Source: an uncultured Muribaculaceae bacterium (GTDB lineage Bacteria > Bacteroidota > Bacteroidia > Bacteroidales > Muribaculaceae). Taken from it: a stretch of DNA of 64,000 nt. A program made the translations under genes and the position numbers. Positions 26,481 to 35,365 of the stretch are shown piece by piece. Under the pieces are notes generated by a model. That model was not told where the DNA came from and made no database searches. It worked only from the letters and a program-made list of their open reading frames with translations. Every line of letters begins with the position of its first letter. The stretch's first letter is position 1. The stretch lies in assembly GCA_910587475.1 (NCBI GenBank), contig CAJUMR010000013.1, positions 8,045-72,044 on the forward strand, written 5' to 3'.

Positions 26481-27185
26481 TTACTTTTTCAAAAGATGGT
26501 ATTTTACCACTGACACCAAATGCTTGATCTTCAGTTCGACTTTTCGGCCGAAACTGCGTTTGCGCCAGCTTCCATAGATCATGTGCATGCCGAAAGCCAG
26601 ATCGTGACGGCCGGGATAACTGCGGCACGGCAACAGATTGACAGTCGGATACACTGACAGATAGCCCTCGATATGCTGCTCCGAATCGTCGGCCCGCAAA
26701 CCGCGGAGACTCGCGACTTCGCGCATGCGTAGTGGCGAAATGGTCTCATCATTGGTTCCGTCGGCTTGAACAAACGGCCGACTGGAATAGAAATCTACCA
26801 TGTCCTTGCAGAACTGATTGCCCTTCTCTCCGATGATAAAGGCAGCCTGAAGATAAAAATAAGGCACAACCTCTCTGAACACCACGCAACCATGCTCCGG
26901 TATAAATTCATCGAACCTGCGGTACAGGAAAATATCTGAATCCATGTACACTCCGCCTTCGAGATAAACAGCATAAAACCTCACTGCATCGGCTGCAAAA
27001 GCCCACCGGCGTCGATCGAGGGCTTCATCGACATAGCGGCAATGGAGCGACCTTGCGGCCTCTGCATCCCACACTTTTATCTCATAGTCGGGCAATATCT
27101 TGCGCCAGGTGTCCATGCAGCGTCTTATCTCTACAGGATATTTCTCGCCGCTGAACCAACAGATATGTATTATTTTCGGTATCAT
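26481..27185 (-). CDS. GT32-family glycosyltransferase
   Basis: 234 residues from the ATG at 27185 (MIPKIIHICWFSGEKYP), the normal start of the family; the longer in-frame reading lacks family similarity. The GT32 DXD motif is seen in GVYMDSDIFLYRRFDEF near residues 80-96, preceded by AADAVRFYAVYLEGG. These enzymes add a hexose to capsule, O-antigen or other surface glycans. It is the first gene of the module with glf and the putative Galf transferase. It is divergent from psd across a 149-bp region. Confidence 0.88.
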   Translation of the reverse strand: MIPKIIHICWFSGEKYPVEIRRCMDTWRKILPDYEIKVWDAEAARSLHCRYVDEALDRRRWAFAADAVRFYAVYLEGGVYMDSDIFLYRRFDEFIPEHGCVVFREVVPYFYLQAAFIIGEKGNQFCKDMVDFYSSRPFVQADGTNDETISPLRMREVASLRGLRADDSEQHIEGYLSVYPTVNLLPCRSYPGRHDLAFGMHMIYGSWRKRSFGRKVELKIKHLVSVVKYHLLKK

Positions 27186-27260
27186 AATATGTTTTCGGTT
27201 ATCCTCTTTTGTCCACAAAGATAGTGCTTAGTTTAAAAAACCACAAAATAAGTCTCCCAT

Positions 27261-27293
27261 TTTGCGAATTTATAAAAATTTAGACTATCTTTG
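27261..27293 (+). promoter_or_regulatory. Promoter of the psd-pssA operon
   Basis: TTTG at 27261-27264, 21 bp, then TATCTTTG at 27286-27293, 41 bp before the psd ATG. Good fit to the Bacteroidetes consensus. Confidence 0.7.
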
Positions 27294-27334
27294 TGCTGTT
27301 AACTTTATCAACAAGTATAGTCCCATTAGTCTGA

Positions 27335-28018
27335 ATGAGAGTAAAAATACACCATGAAGGTACCAACATATTAATAGTCACCGCTATTTTCATTCTGGCT
27401 GTTAATATTCCTCTCTGGATATGGGTGCGACCGATGGCATGGCCGATCGCGTCGACAACCATATGGGGTGTGCTGTACCTTTTGGTTGTCAATTTTTTTC
27501 GTTCGCCACGCCGCACATTCAAAGGCAACGAGACAAACGTTGTTGTGGCAAGCGCCGATGGCAAAGTCGTGGCTCTCGAAGAAACATTTGAAGACGAATA
27601 TCTCCACGCTCCGGCCATACAGCTCTCTGTGTTCATGAGCATATTCAATGTCCATGCCAACTGGTTTCCGGTCAATGGCGAAGTCATCTACGCCACTCAC
27701 CATCCCGGACGTTTCATGGCAGCTTATCTGCCGAAATCAAGCACCGAGAACGAACGGTCAACCGTAGTGATCCGTACTCCAGAAGGACAGCTTGTGCTTG
27801 TGCGTCAGATCGCCGGTGCCATGGCCCGGAGAATTGTAACTTATGCCCGGCCAGGCGACGAAGCTTCCATCCAGGATCACATGGGTTTCATTAAATTCGG
27901 TTCACGCGTCGACATATATCTGCCTGTCGGCACCGAGACTTTAGTCAACATTGGCGACACAACAACCGGTGGCATCACCGAAGTCGCCCGACTCAATCCC
28001 AAAGGTTTGCAAAAATGA
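27335..28018 (+). CDS. psd: Phosphatidylserine decarboxylase
   Basis: 227 residues, the short type of the family. Two hydrophobic segments at the N-terminus (ILIVTAIFILAVNIPLWIW and the next) anchor it to the inner membrane. Autocleavage before the serine in KFGSRVDIYLP near residue 189 should create the pyruvoyl cofactor. NVHANWFPVNGEV is the conserved core. It decarboxylates phosphatidylserine to phosphatidylethanolamine. Its stop overlaps the pssA start by 4 bp (ATGA), so the two steps of the pathway are translated as a coupled pair. Confidence 0.93.
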   Translation: MRVKIHHEGTNILIVTAIFILAVNIPLWIWVRPMAWPIASTTIWGVLYLLVVNFFRSPRRTFKGNETNVVVASADGKVVALEETFEDEYLHAPAIQLSVFMSIFNVHANWFPVNGEVIYATHHPGRFMAAYLPKSSTENERSTVVIRTPEGQLVLVRQIAGAMARRIVTYARPGDEASIQDHMGFIKFGSRVDIYLPVGTETLVNIGDTTTGGITEVARLNPKGLQK

Positions 28019-28725
28019 TCAAACGTATTATTTCGTGTATTCCAAACACAATCACGTGCCTCAATCTTCTATCCGGTTGCATGGCCATAATTTGTGCGTT
28101 CAGCTCCGGCGAGACAATGATGTCAGGACTGACAGGCGCCGAATGGACATGTATTTTCATCGGCCTTGCTGCTGTTTTTGACTTCTGCGACGGCGCATCG
28201 GCCCGACTGCTCCACGCTTATTCCGCCACCGGCAAAGAACTCGACTCGCTCGCCGACCTTGTAAGTTTCGGAGTGGCGCCTGCAATGCTCATTTTCAACC
28301 TCATGCAACCATTCAGCCTGCATCAGTGGCTGACCTACTTCGCTCTGTTCATACCCGCGATGGGAGCTCTGAGACTCGCTCGCTTCAACATCGACGACTC
28401 TCAGGCTACGACATTCAAGGGACTGCCCATCCCCGGCAACGCCATCTTCTGGATCGGCATCTACGGGTGGATCATGCGCTACGGCTATCCCGGCACGGCG
28501 GCAATGGTGATAATGATCGCACTGATATCGCTGTCGATGGTATCAGGCATCAGCATGTTCTCCCTTAAATTCAAAAACTTCGACATCCGTGAGAATTTCC
28601 GTCGCTACGTCATAATCCTTGCGGCCATAGCTTTTGTTATATTCTACGGCTTGTCGGGCCTCGCATGGACCATTGTGCTCTACATGCTCATATCCATGAT
28701 GTCGCGCAAGCGCGTCCAGGCATGA
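28015..28725 (+). CDS. pssA: CDP-diacylglycerol-serine O-phosphatidyltransferase
   Basis: 236 residues with about six to eight hydrophobic helices. The CDP-alcohol phosphatidyltransferase signature DGxxAR-x8-GxxxDxxxD runs from CDGASARLLH near residue 61 through GKELDSLADLVSF. It makes phosphatidylserine from CDP-diacylglycerol and serine at the inner membrane, the substrate of the overlapping psd. The order psd-pssA in one operon is common in Bacteroidetes. Confidence 0.94.
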   Translation: MIKRIISCIPNTITCLNLLSGCMAIICAFSSGETMMSGLTGAEWTCIFIGLAAVFDFCDGASARLLHAYSATGKELDSLADLVSFGVAPAMLIFNLMQPFSLHQWLTYFALFIPAMGALRLARFNIDDSQATTFKGLPIPGNAIFWIGIYGWIMRYGYPGTAAMVIMIALISLSMVSGISMFSLKFKNFDIRENFRRYVIILAAIAFVIFYGLSGLAWTIVLYMLISMMSRKRVQA

Positions 28726-28801
28726 GCACCTGCGGCCAACATCGGCCCATAGCCCCCACGACCGGCAAACGGGTCTATATTTTCAATAATCTTCAATCGC
28801 A

Positions 28802-29128
28802 ATGCTGACATTTCTCCTTATATTACTATTTACATTTACCGTCGTCATACCTTTGATCAGAGGCATGAGGGCGATCTATCGCGCGCGACGCGCCGCCCGA
28901 CAATACTTCGAACAGTTCCGTCAGGCAGCCGCAGGAACGCAAAGCAGTTATGGCAATCAAGCGTCCGCCAAGCAGCAATCGGCACGACGCAAAAAGATAA
29001 ATCCCGACGACGGTGAGTTCGTCCAATTCGAAGACTTGCCTGCCGACGCCCCGACCGTCGAAAAGACGCAGACTACGACAATCATCGAGCAGCAGATCGT
29101 CGACGTCGAATGGGAAGACATAAAATAA
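28802..29128 (+). CDS. DUF4834 family protein
   Basis: 108 residues. An N-terminal membrane segment (LTFLLILLFTFTVVIPL) is followed by a basic patch (RAIYRARRAARQYFEQF) and a polar tail rich in Gln, Lys and acidic residues ending VDVEWEDIK. DUF4834 proteins of Bacteroidetes have no known function; the conserved C-terminal VDVEWEDI-type ending is typical. It lies 76 bp after pssA, in the same direction, and 19 bp before the DUF2461 gene. Confidence 0.8.
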   Translation: MLTFLLILLFTFTVVIPLIRGMRAIYRARRAARQYFEQFRQAAAGTQSSYGNQASAKQQSARRKKINPDDGEFVQFEDLPADAPTVEKTQTTTIIEQQIVDVEWEDIK

Positions 29129-29147
29129 CCTCCGCACCGCAACCAAA

Positions 29148-29813
29148 ATGAAAGATATATATAAATTTCTCGACGGCATCGAAGCCAATAACAACCGGCC
29201 TTGGCTTGCCGCCCATGATTCAGAATATCGCGATCTGAGGCAACAATGGATCGACGACATCGACAAGCTCATCGCATGCATGAGCCTTTGGCAGCCCGAC
29301 TTCTCTCGGCAACAGGCGCGCGACGCTGTCTACCGCTTCGCACGCGACACACGCTTCTCCCCCGACAAATCTCCTTACAAAACATATTTTTCAGCCTGTA
29401 TCTCTCCATTCGGACGCAAGACCATGAAGGCTGCATACTACCTGCAGGTCGACGCCCGCAGCGAGGAAAACGGTCTATACGGAGGCATGTACTGCCTCGA
29501 CGCTCCAATGATCGCAAAATTGCGGCGTGCGATCGCCGACAATTGCGAGGAGTTTGAGGAAATTGTCAATGCTCCCGAACTGAACCGCCTTTACCCCGGC
29601 TGGCTTGGAGAAAAATTGAAGACAGCTCCGAAAGGATGGCCGAAAGACCATCCGCAGATCGAATACCTCAGACTGAAATGCTACGGCAAGTTCCATCGCT
29701 GCAACCGCCGGTATTTCGAAGACGAAAGATGGTATGAGCGGGCAGCCGAAGACTTCAGTGTGCTAAAGCCTTTGGTCGACTTCCTGAACTATAGCCTCGA
29801 CGAAGATGTTTAA
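29148..29813 (+). CDS. DUF2461 family protein
   Basis: 221 residues. It begins IYKFLDGIEANNNRPWLAAH, with the conserved FLxxLxxNNNRxW pattern of the family (a TIGR02453-type protein). RFARDTRFSPDKSPYKTYF and GGMYCLDAPMIAKLRRAI are also conserved features. No membrane segment is visible, so it is probably cytoplasmic. Function is unknown. It is the last gene before the pfkA promoter. Confidence 0.9.
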   Translation: MKDIYKFLDGIEANNNRPWLAAHDSEYRDLRQQWIDDIDKLIACMSLWQPDFSRQQARDAVYRFARDTRFSPDKSPYKTYFSACISPFGRKTMKAAYYLQVDARSEENGLYGGMYCLDAPMIAKLRRAIADNCEEFEEIVNAPELNRLYPGWLGEKLKTAPKGWPKDHPQIEYLRLKCYGKFHRCNRRYFEDERWYERAAEDFSVLKPLVDFLNYSLDEDV

Positions 29814-29835
29814 TCATTAATGAAGCGTTTTTATT

Positions 29836-29867
29836 TTTGACGTTTCACAACCAATTTACTATCTTTG
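29836..29867 (+). promoter_or_regulatory. Promoter of pfkA
   Basis: TTTG at 29836-29839, 20 bp, then TATCTTTG at 29860-29867. The -7 element is also the left arm of a dyad ATCTTTG-CACTT-CAAAGAT (29861-29879) spanning the expected start site. The leader to the ATG is about 68 nt. Confidence 0.75.
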
Positions 29868-29940
29868 CACTTCAAAGATGTGCACTATAGCATACTTACT
29901 TACAACATAATATTACTTTCAACTTAACACATATTCTCAC

Positions 29941-30921
29941 ATGTCTGAAATCAAATGCATAGGCATCCTGACCTCCGGAGGCGACGCCCCGGGCATGAAT
30001 GCAGCAATCCGCGCCGTCACCCGCGCCGGCATATTCAGCGGGCTTAAAGTCAAAGGCATCTACCGTGGCTACCGTGGTCTGATCGCCGACGAGATTGTCG
30101 ATTTCAAGACACAGAATGTGTCTAACATCATCCAGCAGGGCGGCACAATTCTGAAAACTGCGCGCTGCAAGGAATTCACAACTCCCGAAGGACGACAGCT
30201 CGCCTACGATGTTATACGACGCCACGAAATCGACGCTCTCGTAGTCATCGGCGGTGACGGTTCATTGTCCGGCGCGAGAGTGTTTGCCAACGAATTCAAC
30301 TTCCCGATCATCGGTCTGCCCGGAACCATCGACAACGACCTCTATGGCACCGACACAACCATCGGATATGATACCGCCCTCAACACCATCATGGAGTGTG
30401 TCGACAAAATACGCGACACAGCCACAAGCCACGAACGACTGTTCTTCATCGAAGTCATGGGACGCGACGCAGGCTTCCTCGCTCTCAACGGAGCGATCGC
30501 TTCAGGAGCAGAAGCTGCGATCATCCCCGAAATATCGACAGAGGTCGACCAGTTGGCCGAACTCATCCAGAACGGCTTCCGCAAAAGCAAGAACTCTTCG
30601 ATCGTACTCGTTGCCGAAAGCCCTGTGACCGGCGGAGCAATGGGCCTTGCCGAACGCGTCAAAAACGAGTACCCGGGCTATGACGTGCGTGTATCGATCC
30701 TCGGACACCTCCAGCGAGGCGGTAGCCCGACTGCCCATGACCGCATCCTCGCGTCACGCATGGGTGCAGCTGCAATCGACGCCCTGATGGAAGACCAGCG
30801 CAACGTGATGATCGGCATCAAGAACGACGAGATCGTATATGTGCCTTTCTCTAAGGCCATCAAAAACGACAAGCCGATCAACCGCGAACTGTTGAGCACA
30901 TTGCGCCGACTCTCCATCTGA
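29941..30921 (+). CDS. pfkA: ATP-dependent 6-phosphofructokinase
   Basis: 326 residues, close to the 320-residue bacterial ATP-PFK. Visible motifs are GGDAPGMNAAIRA at residues 12-24, GGDGS (the glycine that marks ATP rather than PPi dependence) near residue 102, PGTIDNDLYGTD and MGRDAGFLAL. It phosphorylates fructose 6-phosphate in glycolysis as a cytoplasmic tetramer. The final base of its stop codon is also the first base of the next gene's ATG. Confidence 0.95.
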   Translation: MSEIKCIGILTSGGDAPGMNAAIRAVTRAGIFSGLKVKGIYRGYRGLIADEIVDFKTQNVSNIIQQGGTILKTARCKEFTTPEGRQLAYDVIRRHEIDALVVIGGDGSLSGARVFANEFNFPIIGLPGTIDNDLYGTDTTIGYDTALNTIMECVDKIRDTATSHERLFFIEVMGRDAGFLALNGAIASGAEAAIIPEISTEVDQLAELIQNGFRKSKNSSIVLVAESPVTGGAMGLAERVKNEYPGYDVRVSILGHLQRGGSPTAHDRILASRMGAAAIDALMEDQRNVMIGIKNDEIVYVPFSKAIKNDKPINRELLSTLRRLSI

Positions 30922-31109
30922 TGAGAGCCATTCTGAAAGTCAGTGTGGCGGTGCTTGTTATCGCCACTCTATTGCTTTTGCTCAATCTGTTCGACATATT
31001 CTCATTTCCGACTGCCGCCTACAGAGCCTGTGGCGTTGCATGTCTGGTCGGATTGTTTGTCACGGTCTACACACGAGTATGGCTTATCATCCACAGACGT
31101 AAATACTGA
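30921..31109 (+). CDS. Small membrane protein, unrecognised
   Basis: 62 residues with two hydrophobic segments (VSVAVLVIATLLLLLNLF and ACGVACLVGLFVTVYTRVW) and a basic C-terminus (HRRKY). The ATG overlaps the pfkA stop by one base (TGATG), so translation is probably coupled, which supports it being real. It precedes the calcium/sodium antiporter by 13 bp. I do not recognise a family and assign no function. Confidence 0.65.
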   Translation: MRAILKVSVAVLVIATLLLLLNLFDIFSFPTAAYRACGVACLVGLFVTVYTRVWLIIHRRKY

Positions 31110-31122
31110 TAGATTCTCTCCA

Positions 31123-32109
31123 ATGGGCATAACCGCTTCGATAATATGGCTCATAGCCGGACTTGCACTGATACTCGTCGGGGCTAATGCCTTGACCGAT
31201 GGAGCATCGGCCATCGCCCGGCGCATGGGCATCAGCGACCTGATCATCGGACTCACGGTCGTGGCATTCGGCACATCGACCCCCGAACTCGTCATCAGCA
31301 TTGTCGCCGCAGTAGAAGGTAACGCCGCCATCGCCGTCGGCAACGTGGTCGGCAGCAACATCCTCAACATCCTGCTGATTATCGGCCTTACAGCTTTGGT
31401 GCGTCCTATCATCATAAAAAAGAGCGTGATGACCCAGGAAATACCGATACTCATTCTCTCGTCGGTCATAATGCTCATTCTCGGCTACAGTGCCACGCTC
31501 GACGGCATCTCGCCGGCCTCGGTGACAAGGGTCGACGGACTGCTGCTACTCATTTTTTTCCTGCTATTCATGCGCTACACCTTCGCGAGTGCCCGCAACT
31601 CCGCTCCAGCTGTCGACGCTGACAAAGAGACAGCCTCAGCCGGACATCGCCCACGGCTCGCGAAGTCAATCCTATATGTTGTCGCCGGACTCGCCGCTCT
31701 GATCTTCGGAGGCGAAAAATTCGTCGATGGCGCATCGTCACTTGCCCGTCACATGGGTATCTGTGAAGCCACAATCGGACTCACAATCGTTGCCATCGGC
31801 ACATCATTGCCCGAACTGGCAACATCGATCGTAGCAGCCGTCAAAAAACAGCCGGGACTGGCTGTCGGCAATGTAATCGGCAGCAACATTTTCAACATCC
31901 TGCTCATCCTCGGCACCGCCGCAACAATCTCTCCCCTCCCGTTTGAAGGCGTAGGCCTTGTCGACCTATGGACTCTCGTCGGAGCAAGCTTCATGTTCCT
32001 ATGGTTCGGATGGGCATTCCGACAGCGCACCATCACGCGCCCCGAGGGAGCTGTCATGCTCGTATGCTATCTCGCCTACATGGGCTATCTCATATCGGGG
32101 GCTGTCTGA
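31123..32109 (+). CDS. Calcium/sodium antiporter, CaCA family
   Basis: 328 residues from the ATG at 31123 (MGITASIIWLIAGLALILVG); upstream in-frame codons overlap the preceding small gene and are not membrane-like. Two inverted Na_Ca_ex repeats are visible: GTSTPELVISIVAAVEGN then GNVVGSNILNILLI, and GTSLPELATSIVAAVKK then GNVIGSNIFNILLI. About ten membrane helices. YrbG-type inner-membrane exchanger, expected to move Ca2+ against Na+ or H+. Co-directional with pfkA and the small membrane protein. Confidence 0.93.
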   Translation: MGITASIIWLIAGLALILVGANALTDGASAIARRMGISDLIIGLTVVAFGTSTPELVISIVAAVEGNAAIAVGNVVGSNILNILLIIGLTALVRPIIIKKSVMTQEIPILILSSVIMLILGYSATLDGISPASVTRVDGLLLLIFFLLFMRYTFASARNSAPAVDADKETASAGHRPRLAKSILYVVAGLAALIFGGEKFVDGASSLARHMGICEATIGLTIVAIGTSLPELATSIVAAVKKQPGLAVGNVIGSNIFNILLILGTAATISPLPFEGVGLVDLWTLVGASFMFLWFGWAFRQRTITRPEGAVMLVCYLAYMGYLISGAV

Positions 32110-32252
32110 TTATCAACGCAAGTCGGAAATCGACGACACAAACAGTCCGTTATGACTCCCCAGACTTGAAACCCAATAATAGTTCAATCCGGCATGCTCG
32201 GTGAGACATGACCGGTGAAACGATATGTCTCCACCATATTGATTTACGCTAT

Positions 32253-33086
32253 TCACTCATCCCCGACAAGGTGCCTCACCCTACTGACATACAACTGTCT
32301 GACTGCGTCAAGCTCCCCGAAACCGCGCATCTCCACTCTGGTCTGATAACCTCCGTCATTAAGTTTTTCAGCAAACTCTCCAGAGATATCACGCTTGGTG
32401 TGATTGCCGCAGACCAACAGCAACGGCACAAGTTTCACTTTCCGTATGCGTCCTCCGCTACCCTTCAGTTGAGCCAAAGTCGTCTCTGCGGTCGGATAAC
32501 CTTCGATTGTACTGACATGGAAATCGGCATGATGCGATGCAGCAAGCATATAATCGAGCTGACTGTAGGTCGCTGTACTCGACAGCATGTTACCATGACC
32601 GACAAAAACCACAGCCTCATCTCTGTCATGCGACTCAGCAGCCATGATATCGACCACAGTCTGACAATCTTCAGGACTATAGCAAAGCGATTCGCCCACT
32701 TTAAGCTGCTTAAATAAAAAAGCGACTTTCCGGCATGCTGCCCTTACCTCAGCCATCTCAGCACCATCGATCAACGTAGTACTCTGCACATAAACGCTGT
32801 CGTAACCATCGGCACAAAGCTTGACCAATGCTTCTTGCGGACTGTCCTTAGTCACCCCTTCAACTGCGAGCTTCCTTCTGACCACCGGCGAAATATAGGC
32901 ATCCCGCACCTCGTAGCCGGGCATTGCCGCCACTATATCTTCGGTAATCAGATCGATAGTTTTTGCTCGTGTTACAGGATCCGAACTGCCGTAATGTGTG
33001 ACCAGAACAGCTTTCTTGGCATGAGCGTCGTGGCCGCCCGACAAAATGGCGGCCACGCTCATCATAATCAAAACCAATCTTTTCAT
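32253..33086 (-). CDS. Exported CbiK-type sirohydrochlorin/metal chelatase
   Basis: 277 residues. The first 23 residues form a cleavable signal peptide (MKRLVLIMMSVAAILSGG to AHA), so unlike biosynthetic CbiK it should be periplasmic. Visible chelatase motifs are VLVTHYGSSDPVTRAKT, VFVGHGNM (metal-binding His) and LLLVCGNHTKRDI. Cytoplasmic relatives insert Co2+ into sirohydrochlorin in anaerobic B12 synthesis. Periplasmic ones are known in Desulfovibrio and are found beside TonB receptors in Bacteroidetes. It is 6 bp after a TonB receptor gene, which suggests a role in uptake of a metal or tetrapyrrole. The substrate (haem, cobalt or other) is inferred only from context. Confidence 0.87.
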   Translation of the reverse strand: MKRLVLIMMSVAAILSGGHDAHAKKAVLVTHYGSSDPVTRAKTIDLITEDIVAAMPGYEVRDAYISPVVRRKLAVEGVTKDSPQEALVKLCADGYDSVYVQSTTLIDGAEMAEVRAACRKVAFLFKQLKVGESLCYSPEDCQTVVDIMAAESHDRDEAVVFVGHGNMLSSTATYSQLDYMLAASHHADFHVSTIEGYPTAETTLAQLKGSGGRIRKVKLVPLLLVCGNHTKRDISGEFAEKLNDGGYQTRVEMRGFGELDAVRQLYVSRVRHLVGDE

Positions 33087-33092
33087 CTTACC

Positions 33093-35159
33093 TTATTTCA
33101 ATGTTATACTGAGACTTGCCACAAACGAACGGCCGGGCGAATACAATGCGAAATTGCTGTTGAGCGGTCGCATGTCGCGGCGATCAAAGATGTTGTCAAT
33201 ACCGACGCCCGGAGTAAGCGTGAAACTTTTGAAACAGTTGAATGTGTGGCGTGTGGTGAGATTCCATATGCCATAGCCCGGAGCGTCGCCGTCTGCATCA
33301 CCAGGATAATAGGTCTTGGACTGCACCCTGCCATTAAGATTGACATTAAGCCTGTACCAGTCCCATTCATGGACATAATTAGCCGTGAAAGTGCCGGTGT
33401 GCATCACGCTGCGGTTGAGTCGCTGCCATGTGTCATCGTCATTCAGTCCTTTACCATAGGCATAGCTGTAATTCAGGCCCAGAGTCAGACCTGTGCACGG
33501 ATTGACTGACACATTAGCTTCCAAGCCCTTGACCGTAGCTCTGGAAAAATTGTAATATTCCTTGACCGACAGGGTCGAGGTCTTTATATCGTTGATTTCC
33601 GGAAACTCCGCTATCAACGCAGCCTGCTGCTCCTCTGTCATGGCTGTGAATTTTGTCGATCGCGAAGTCACCATGTTCTTGACAAAATTCATATAACCTG
33701 TAAGCGAAACAGTTACACGCGACGAGCGGTATTCAAGATTGATCGATCCGTAATTGCTATCCTCCGCCTTTAAATCACGGTTGCCGAAAGTTATGATATG
33801 GCGGCTACCCATCGGCTTCAGCATATGATAGTATAATTCGTCAATGCCCGGTGCACGGTAGCCCATCGCATATGTGCCTCTGACATTGAAATTCCCGACA
33901 TTGTACATCAATGCCACTTTAGGGGTCAGGCGTGAGCCTATTTCATGATGGTTGTCATAACGCAAACCTGCCAGAGCCGTGAAATGAGATAAGAAATGCT
34001 GCTCATGCTGGGCATAGACCGATATCGTTCCGAGCCCTTTGTCGAGGTCTGATTCCGGGCGATCGAGCGACTCGTAGCGGTAATCAAGGCCGAACACAGT
34101 GTTACTGTTGTCTGTGAAATTAAATATGCCGCGTAGTTCTGCGTCGTGATAGTCCTGTCTTTTGGTTTTATAATAGTCGCCGGGGAGATAATCGCCGGTT
34201 GCGATCATATACTTGTACCATTGGCCATAGGTTCGGCCGCTGTAATCAAACTTCAAGCTTCCGAGTGCACCGAGACTGTAGCTGGCGCCTGCACCCCACG
34301 AGAAACTCTCCGAAAATGTATTGTACTTCGATCCACCGGCCATAGACGCACGTTCAACCGGACGGTCAAGGAGCTTGTTATAATAGCCTCCTTCGGCATA
34401 GAGGGCAAGACGTTCAGTCGGATCATAAGTAAACTTCTGGGTCAAGTTATTGGTTGTGTAGCCAAGCGACAATTGCGCCAAAGTCTCTGTCAGCTCGCCG
34501 TCAGACTCTGTGAAATGAGAGTTCTGCCAACCATCGGAATGTGAATAATTATATGCCGTCATCGATCCCACTTTGCCTGCGCGCAGCGACAGATCAAGAC
34601 CTTGGTTGAACTGTCCTTCACGGCTATAGCGACTATTGGTGGTGAATTCCGACTGATCTCCAGGCTCAGATGTGATGATGTTGATCACTCCGCCGACCGC
34701 ATCTGAGCCGTAAAGCGTCGATGCTGCACCGTTGAGCACCTCGATACGCTTGACAAGATTGACATCTATCTGGGCAAGATCGACATTGCCACTTATATCT
34801 CCGGTCATCTTGCGACCATTTAGCAGAATGAGCACATGACTATTGGTCAGGCCGTTCATTCTTAAATACGATCCCATGGCATTGGGTGAGAACGACAGCG
34901 ACGGTACCATCATGGTCAAAGCTTCTTCAATACCATTGATGCCGGCAGCACGCAGTTCATTGCCGGTGATCACTTCAACTGGCACCGGAGTCATTTTCAA
35001 TCTCTGGTGAACTCCTGTTCCGGTCACCACTACCGGGTTAAGGTCGAAATGTGTGCTGTCGCTGAATTCTACGACTCCGGAAGTTTCCGTAGCCGCGGCT
35101 GATGCTGCAGGCAATACTGCCATGGCTATCATCAGACTTTTTTCGATAACTTTCTTCAT
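33093..35159 (-). CDS. TonB-dependent outer-membrane receptor
   Basis: 688 residues with a signal peptide (LMIAMAVLPAASAAA). The plug domain runs from about residue 40 (LNPVVVTGTGVHQRLKMTP) through VEVLNGAASTLYGSDAVGG-like segments near residue 150 to VINIITSEP. The beta-barrel ends with FALYSPGRSFVASLSITLK, a typical C-terminal strand with aromatic residues. It resembles BtuB/siderophore-type receptors rather than SusC. It is co-transcribed with the exported CbiK-like gene, so tetrapyrrole or metal-complex uptake is likely. The promoter TTG-N20-TAATTTTG lies at 35189-35219. No Fur box is obvious. Confidence 0.93.
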   Translation of the reverse strand: MKKVIEKSLMIAMAVLPAASAAATETSGVVEFSDSTHFDLNPVVVTGTGVHQRLKMTPVPVEVITGNELRAAGINGIEEALTMMVPSLSFSPNAMGSYLRMNGLTNSHVLILLNGRKMTGDISGNVDLAQIDVNLVKRIEVLNGAASTLYGSDAVGGVINIITSEPGDQSEFTTNSRYSREGQFNQGLDLSLRAGKVGSMTAYNYSHSDGWQNSHFTESDGELTETLAQLSLGYTTNNLTQKFTYDPTERLALYAEGGYYNKLLDRPVERASMAGGSKYNTFSESFSWGAGASYSLGALGSLKFDYSGRTYGQWYKYMIATGDYLPGDYYKTKRQDYHDAELRGIFNFTDNSNTVFGLDYRYESLDRPESDLDKGLGTISVYAQHEQHFLSHFTALAGLRYDNHHEIGSRLTPKVALMYNVGNFNVRGTYAMGYRAPGIDELYYHMLKPMGSRHIITFGNRDLKAEDSNYGSINLEYRSSRVTVSLTGYMNFVKNMVTSRSTKFTAMTEEQQAALIAEFPEINDIKTSTLSVKEYYNFSRATVKGLEANVSVNPCTGLTLGLNYSYAYGKGLNDDDTWQRLNRSVMHTGTFTANYVHEWDWYRLNVNLNGRVQSKTYYPGDADGDAPGYGIWNLTTRHTFNCFKSFTLTPGVGIDNIFDRRDMRPLNSNFALYSPGRSFVASLSITLK

Positions 35160-35188
35160 TGTGCTAATGTCAGTTTATTTTACGCCTG

Positions 35189-35219
35189 CAAAATTACCAC
35201 GACCTCGAAAGTCAGTCAA
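35189..35219 (-). promoter_or_regulatory. Promoter of the TonB receptor-chelatase operon
   Basis: Minus strand: TTG at 35219-35217, 20 bp, then TAATTTTG at 35196-35189, 29 bp from the ATG at 35159. Confidence 0.65.
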
Positions 35220-35285
35220 TCGCATAAAGTCGGTATTTTACCCCTGTTGCCGAGCGGTTGGCATGTTAGTGACACTGTCATATAT

Positions 35286-35320
35286 CAAAGGGCAGCCCTG
35301 CCGGATGTGCGGGACTGCCC
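35286..35320 (-). terminator. Intrinsic terminator of rubrerythrin
   Basis: Minus strand: GGGCAG-T-CCC (35320-35311) pairs with GGGCTGCCC (35298-35290) around a GCACATCCGGCA loop, followed by TTTGATAT. It lies 45 bp past the rubrerythrin stop. Confidence 0.85.
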
Positions 35321-35365
35321 TGAGAATCAAGAAACAAAAAATAAAGTGCTTGGCTATAAGACTGA

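Noticed and set aside
25308..26513. A 401-codon open frame on the plus strand
   Set aside because: It lies opposite glf, whose motifs are complete; the antisense product has no recognisable domain.
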